This document shows positions 63,099 through 64,000 of a DNA stretch of 64,000 nucleotides, piece by piece (the stretch's first letter is position 1; every line of letters begins with the position of its first letter). Source of the stretch: Dyella_A ginsengisoli (GTDB taxonomy: Bacteria; Pseudomonadota; Gammaproteobacteria; Xanthomonadales; Rhodanobacteraceae); assembly GCF_044904665.1 (NCBI RefSeq), contig NZ_JADIKM010000004.1, positions 124,001 through 188,000 of the forward strand, given 5' to 3'. The position numbers and the translations under genes are program-made. The notes beneath the pieces are model-generated. The model did no database searches. It was not told the origin of the DNA and was given only the letters and a program-made list of their open reading frames with translations.

Positions 63099-64000
63099 AT
63101 GAAGCTCTTTACGTTGTCTGCACGCAAGCTGGTGGTGCTGATCGGTTGCGTGGCATGCCCGGGGCTGGTTGGCGCCCACGGTGCGGGTGTCGACGATCAC
63201 AGCAGTGACCCGGCCTACGCCAGGTACTACCAGCAGCAGGTGAACTGGGGTGACTGTCCGCCGTCGCTGTTTACCGACGGCAGCACCATCCAATGTGCCC
63301 TGGTCACCGTGCCGGTCGACTGGGCCGACCCGAGCCGGGGCGACATCACCATCGGCATTTCCCGGCCGCTCAATCCAGGGCCTTACTCCCGTCTGCTGCT
63401 GGTGAACGCGGGTGGCCCGGACAACTCCAGCGCCTCCCAGGCGGAGATGCTCGAGCAGTTGCAGCCGCAGGTTCAGGTCGATCATCTGGTGGTGGGCGTC
63501 GACCTGCGCGGCATCAGCGATGGCCTGGGCACCCAGGTGAGCTGCGATTACGCGCCGCGCAGCGGCGCCGAGAACTTCATGGACGGCGACAGCCGCAATC
63601 CCACGGACGAGAGCCTGCGGGCGCAGCAGGATTGGTGGAATCGATCCATCAGCGCCTGCCTGCAGCAGCACGCGACGTTCCTCAAGGGCATCACCACGCC
63701 CAATCACGCCCGTGACCTCAACCTGGTGCGTGCCATCCTGGGGTTCCGGCACGCCGATCTGTTCGGCGTCTCCAGCGGCAGCAGCCTGATGGCGTATGCA
63801 AGCCGCATGTTTCCCGAGCAATTCGAGCGCGTGGTGCTCGACAGCAACATGAACTGGGTGCATCTGGACTGGCAGCGACAGGCATTGAGCCGGATGTCGA
63901 TGGATCAGCTGAACGTGCAACAGGCGTTCATCCCGTTCATCGCCAGGCATGACGACCAGTTCCATATGGGGACGACGCCGCAGCAGGTGATGACGACCTT
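63099..64000 (+). CDS. Exported alpha/beta hydrolase (tripeptidyl aminopeptidase-like), 3' end beyond window
   Basis: Begins at the ATG at 63099 (GAGGAGG upstream) and is open to the end, 300 codons visible. Signal peptide ends near LVGAHGA. It has IQCALVTVPVDWADPSRGDI and LLLVNAGGPDNSS, then the nucleophile elbow GVSSGSSLMAYASRMFPEQF. This is the S33-type layout of SlpD/SlpE-like tripeptidyl aminopeptidases of the cell envelope. It is divergent from the MocR-like gene across 334 bases in which I see no further gene. Confidence 0.85.
   Translation, partial: MKLFTLSARKLVVLIGCVACPGLVGAHGAGVDDHSSDPAYARYYQQQVNWGDCPPSLFTDGSTIQCALVTVPVDWADPSRGDITIGISRPLNPGPYSRLLLVNAGGPDNSSASQAEMLEQLQPQVQVDHLVVGVDLRGISDGLGTQVSCDYAPRSGAENFMDGDSRNPTDESLRAQQDWWNRSISACLQQHATFLKGITTPNHARDLNLVRAILGFRHADLFGVSSGSSLMAYASRMFPEQFERVVLDSNMNWVHLDWQRQALSRMSMDQLNVQQAFIPFIARHDDQFHMGTTPQQVMTT

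Overview
The window is about 64 kb of high-GC chromosomal DNA, probably from a gammaproteobacterium of the Rhodanobacteraceae/Xanthomonadales type (Dyella-, Rhodanobacter- or Luteibacter-like). This rests on the gene families (DUF4034, DUF3429, two PNGase A-type glycoamidases, TonB receptor, MocR and LysR regulators) and on many REP elements with RAYT-type transposase remnants. It is inference from sequence style, not from a marker gene. I saw no rRNA, tRNA, CRISPR array or intact insertion sequence.

Layout. 1-11978 is ordinary core DNA: a phosphodiesterase, a TetR/Lnt-like pair, the alkylation-repair pair ogt-alkA, membrane and secreted proteins, and urocanate hydratase (hutU). 12000-14780 is an AT-richer two-gene cassette (DUF3696-type ATPase plus a TOPRIM-like protein) that looks like a defence system. 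14800-26230 is a patchwork of small secreted or unknown genes, a tandem XRE regulator pair with two small divergent genes, a TIGR02594-type peptidase, and broken RAYT genes embedded in repeats. 26273-44780 is mostly metabolic and regulatory: TerC, TonB receptor, VOC proteins, LysR/aldehyde dehydrogenase, retropepsin-TPR protein, SDR/LysR, GlxA-type regulator, cytochrome P460, cupin, and a frameshifted diguanylate cyclase. 45169-54291 holds a Tse2/Tsi2-like toxin-immunity pair, two PNGase A-like paralogues, GST, a metallo-beta-lactamase-fold hydrolase, a C58 (YopT-like) cysteine-protease candidate and an Ivy-like protein. 54931-64000 holds a phytanoyl-CoA dioxygenase, more RAYT remnants, a VOC/class A beta-lactamase pair, a MocR-type regulator and the start of an alpha/beta hydrolase.

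The most pervasive feature is a dispersed palindrome system. Family A is about 51 bp: AACGGGGTCAGGTTCACTT, a 13-base loop, then its complement. Family B is a half-site fused to the 3' ends of RAYT1 genes. Family C has the core AAAGGGGACGTGGCTAATT and is associated with a second RAYT. Family D has the core GGGTGCACTTTCTTGAAGC. Every RAYT in the window is broken. Gene fragments, mostly 3' ends (RAYTs, a Tse2-like toxin, a membrane protein), repeatedly abut these repeats, which suggests that the repeats mark breakpoints of fragment capture or deletion. The accessory toxin, immunity and defence genes lie between the same repeats.
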